Part shown: positions 62,418 to 64,000 of the stretch, piece by piece
How the letters are laid out: each line of letters opens with the position of its first letter
Position numbering within the stretch: the first letter of the stretch is position 1
NCBI RefSeq assembly: GCF_015354055.1
Contig: NZ_JACHTM010000002.1
Location: 186,001 to 250,000 of the forward strand
Origin: Thermaurantiacus tibetensis
GTDB lineage: Bacteria; Pseudomonadota; Alphaproteobacteria; Sphingomonadales; Sphingomonadaceae
DNA length: 64,000 nt
Reading direction: 5' to 3'
Made by a program: the position numbers and the translations under genes
Notes under the pieces: generated by a model
Seen by the model: only the letters and a program-made list of their open reading frames with translations
What the model was told of the DNA's origin: nothing
The model's database searches: none

Positions 62418-63032
62418 ATGGCCACCCGTTCGCTGAAGCTGCCTGCGCTTGCCATCCTCCTCGTTGCCGCGGCGCTTGCCGTCGCGCTCGTCCTCCTGCG
62501 GCCGGGCGGAAGCGCCAAGGGGAACCTCGCCGGCAGCGCGATCGGCGGCGAATTCTCCCTCGTCGATGAGACGGGGCGGCGTGTCACCTGGTCGGGCCTC
62601 GCCGGCCAGTGGCGCCTCGTCTATTTCGGCTACACTTTCTGCCCCGACGTCTGCCCGGTGGATGCCGCCAACCTCGGCGCCGGTCTCGCCCTGTTCGAGA
62701 AGGAGGCCCCCCGCCGGGCCGCGACGGTGCTGCCGCTCTTCATCACCGTCGACCCCGCGCGCGACACGCCCGAGGCACTTCGCGCGTTCACCGCCAACTT
62801 TCACCCGCGGCTCCTCGGGCTCACCGGCAGCGAGGAGGAGATCGCAGCGACCCTCAAGGCCTTCCGCATCTATGCGAAGAAGGTGCCAGGTGCGAGCGAG
62901 GGCGCCTACCTCGTCGACCACATGGCGGTCATCTACCTGTTCGACCCCGAGGGCCGCCCGGTGGCGTTCCTCGCCGGCCCCGAGGCGAAGCCGGAGGCGG
63001 TGCGGGCGATGCTTGCCGCGCACGTGCGCTGA
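62418..63032 (+). CDS. SCO family copper chaperone
   Basis: Membrane-anchored thioredoxin-fold protein for copper loading of cytochrome oxidase. It has 204 residues: one helix (about 10-27), then a periplasmic domain with copper ligands C75 and C79 in [12 protein letters not shown] and H168 in VDHMAV. In Rhodobacter the SCO homolog SenC lies inside the reg locus; here it is divergent from the ankyrin-regB-regA operon, with 58 bases between. The ycgN gene overlaps its stop. Confidence 0.94.
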   Translation: MATRSLKLPALAILLVAAALAVALVLLRPGGSAKGNLAGSAIGGEFSLVDETGRRVTWSGLAGQWRLVYFGYTFCPDVCPVDAANLGAGLALFEKEAPRRAATVLPLFITVDPARDTPEALRAFTANFHPRLLGLTGSEEEIAATLKAFRIYAKKVPGASEGAYLVDHMAVIYLFDPEGRPVAFLAGPEAKPEAVRAMLAAHVR

Positions 63033-63505
63033 TGGCGGCGCTGCGCCAGCGCTTCTGGGAACGCTTCGGCCTGGCCGAGCTCACGCGCGCCGAATGGGAG
63101 GCGCTCTGCGACGGCTGCGGCAAATGCTGCCTCCACAAGCTCGAGGAGGAGGAGACGGGCCGGCTGTTCCGGACCAACGTCGCCTGCCGGCTGCTCGACC
63201 GCGAGACCTGCCGCTGCCGCGACTATGCCAACCGAAAGGCGCGCGTGCCCGACTGCGTCGAGCTCCGCCCCGAGCTCGTGCCCACGCTCGACTGGCTGCC
63301 GCGGAGCTGCGCCTACCGTCTCGTCGCGGAAGGCCGGCCGCTGCCGGCCTGGCACCACCTCGTCTGCGGCGACCCGGAGGCCGTGCACCGCGCGGGCGCT
63401 TCGGTGCGCGGCTGGACGGTGTGCGAGACCGAAGCCGGCGACCTCGAGGACCACATCGTCGGCGAGTCGCCGCGCCCGGCGGAACCCGGCGGGCTCAGCG
63501 CCTGA
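63032..63505 (+). CDS. YcgN-family cysteine cluster protein
   Basis: A 157-residue soluble protein of the UPF0260/YcgN family. The cysteine set CDGCGKCC (near residues 25-32), [14 protein letters not shown] and CETE suggests a metal or iron-sulfur centre. Function is unproven. It starts 1 base inside the sco stop (TGATG), so both are on one transcript. Its 3' end overlaps the convergent small membrane protein by 11 bases. Confidence 0.92.
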   Translation: MAALRQRFWERFGLAELTRAEWEALCDGCGKCCLHKLEEEETGRLFRTNVACRLLDRETCRCRDYANRKARVPDCVELRPELVPTLDWLPRSCAYRLVAEGRPLPAWHHLVCGDPEAVHRAGASVRGWTVCETEAGDLEDHIVGESPRPAEPGGLSA

Positions 63506-63749
63506 AGATGAGCCCGACCGCGACGAGAAGCGCGCTGCCGGCCAGCCAGACGGCCACGACGAGCGCCTGGCCCGCCACCCCGGCCTCGCCGAGCGCGTCG
63601 GCGAGCGGCTGGACGTCGGAGGCCGCGTAGCCCGACCAGCGGGCGAGGTCGAACACCAGCCGGCTTCCCTGCCGCATCCCCAGCAGCAGCAGCAGGGCGA
63701 CGAGGGTCCACGGGACGAACAGCAGGCCAAGCGCCGCCCAGGGTCTCAT
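63495..63749 (-). CDS. Small two-helix membrane protein
   Basis: An 84-residue protein with hydrophobic helices at about 5-24 and 59-80 and a polar loop. I do not recognise the family; it resembles short inner-membrane proteins of unknown role. It overlaps the stop of the upstream CorC-type gene by 4 bases (ATGA), so it is translated with it. Confidence 0.65.
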   Translation of the reverse strand: MRPWAALGLLFVPWTLVALLLLLGMRQGSRLVFDLARWSGYAASDVQPLADALGEAGVAGQALVVAVWLAGSALLVAVGLIFRR

Positions 63750-64000
63750 CCCTCCGCCTCGACCCGGCGGACGAGCAGCTTGTCGATCTTGCGCCCGTCC
63801 ATGTCGACCACCTCGAAGCGGAAGCCGTGCGCGTCGAAATGCTCGCCAGTCTCGGGGATGTGCTCGAGCGCGGCCAGCACGAAGCCGGCGACCGTCTCGT
63901 AGTCCCTCTCCTCGGAGAGCGTGAACCCGAGGCGCTCGGCGAGCTCGTCGGCCGGCATGCCGCCAGCCACCAGCAGGCTGCCGTCCTCCCGCGTCACGAT
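63746..64000 (-). CDS. CorC/HlyC-type transporter-associated protein, 3' end only
   Basis: Only the last 84 or so codons lie in the window; the gene begins beyond the right edge. The segment DGSLLVAGGMPADELAERLG and DYETVAGFVLAALEHIPETGE, then FRFEVVDMDGRKIDKLLVRR, is the CorC_HlyC C-terminal domain. It is found in hemolysin-like membrane proteins (CNNM/TerC-type) after CBS domains. The full protein is therefore probably a membrane magnesium or metal efflux component. Confidence 0.85.
   Translation of the reverse strand: MVTREDGSLLVAGGMPADELAERLGFTLSEERDYETVAGFVLAALEHIPETGEHFDAHGFRFEVVDMDGRKIDKLLVRRVEAEG

Overview
The window is very GC-rich chromosomal DNA (roughly 70 % by eye) with dense, mostly short-spaced genes on both strands. 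It looks like an alphaproteobacterium. A sphingomonad-type lineage is my best guess, from the DUF2093 protein, the RegB/RegA plus SCO locus, a large TonB-dependent receptor, a small double-Cys periplasmic protein and a PEP-CTERM tail of the PEPGTWAML type. The genus cannot be read from the sequence. No phage, insertion sequence, CRISPR array or plasmid replication gene was seen, so this is mostly ordinary core genome with a few accessory patches.

Layout. 0-11 kb: secreted protein, alpha/beta hydrolase, MsrP-MsrQ methionine sulfoxide repair, HAD phosphatase and thermonuclease, a four-gene MCE/Mla lipid transporter, tRNA-Met, isoaspartyl peptidase, FAD reductase and a nitronate monooxygenase-like enzyme. 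11-23 kb: yajC-secD-secF, a DUF815 ATPase, a small gene behind a palindromic operator-like promoter, a TPR protein with ispE, parE, a TorF-type porin behind a sigma-54-like promoter, trigger factor and tRNA-Leu. 23-33 kb: a fused indolepyruvate ferredoxin oxidoreductase, a frameshifted lipoprotein gene, a Gly-rich membrane protein overlapping a 2-oxoglutarate dioxygenase, two acyl-CoA dehydrogenases, a PEP-CTERM protein and an endonuclease/phosphatase-fold enzyme. 33-48 kb: clpA, an AT-rich control region before a secreted beta-helix protein, a cyanophycinase-like peptidase, an acetyltransferase, a sugar dehydrogenase-like protein, clpB, a TonB receptor, an M23 peptidase and DUF2093. 48-64 kb: xseA, purD with a phosphotransferase, an AraC regulator, pyrD, a lipid block (gamma-glutamyltransferase, acyl-CoA ligase, patatin, small protein), the ankyrin-regB-regA operon divergent from sco, ycgN, a small membrane protein and the end of a CorC-type protein.

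Themes. Several genes serve envelope upkeep and protein quality control: the MCE transporter, SecDF-YajC, trigger factor, ClpA, ClpB and MsrPQ. A second theme is acyl-CoA and lipid catabolism. A third is redox sensing: RegB keeps its quinone-binding heptapeptide but has no cysteine at all, so its classical thiol switch is absent. The strongest unexplained signals are short regulatory structures: a 23-nt operator-like palindrome between -35 and -10 at 15.35 kb, a -24/-12 promoter with an upstream dyad at 20.5 kb, and a 22-nt dyad in an AT-rich island at 36.1 kb. I found no convincing undescribed multi-gene system.
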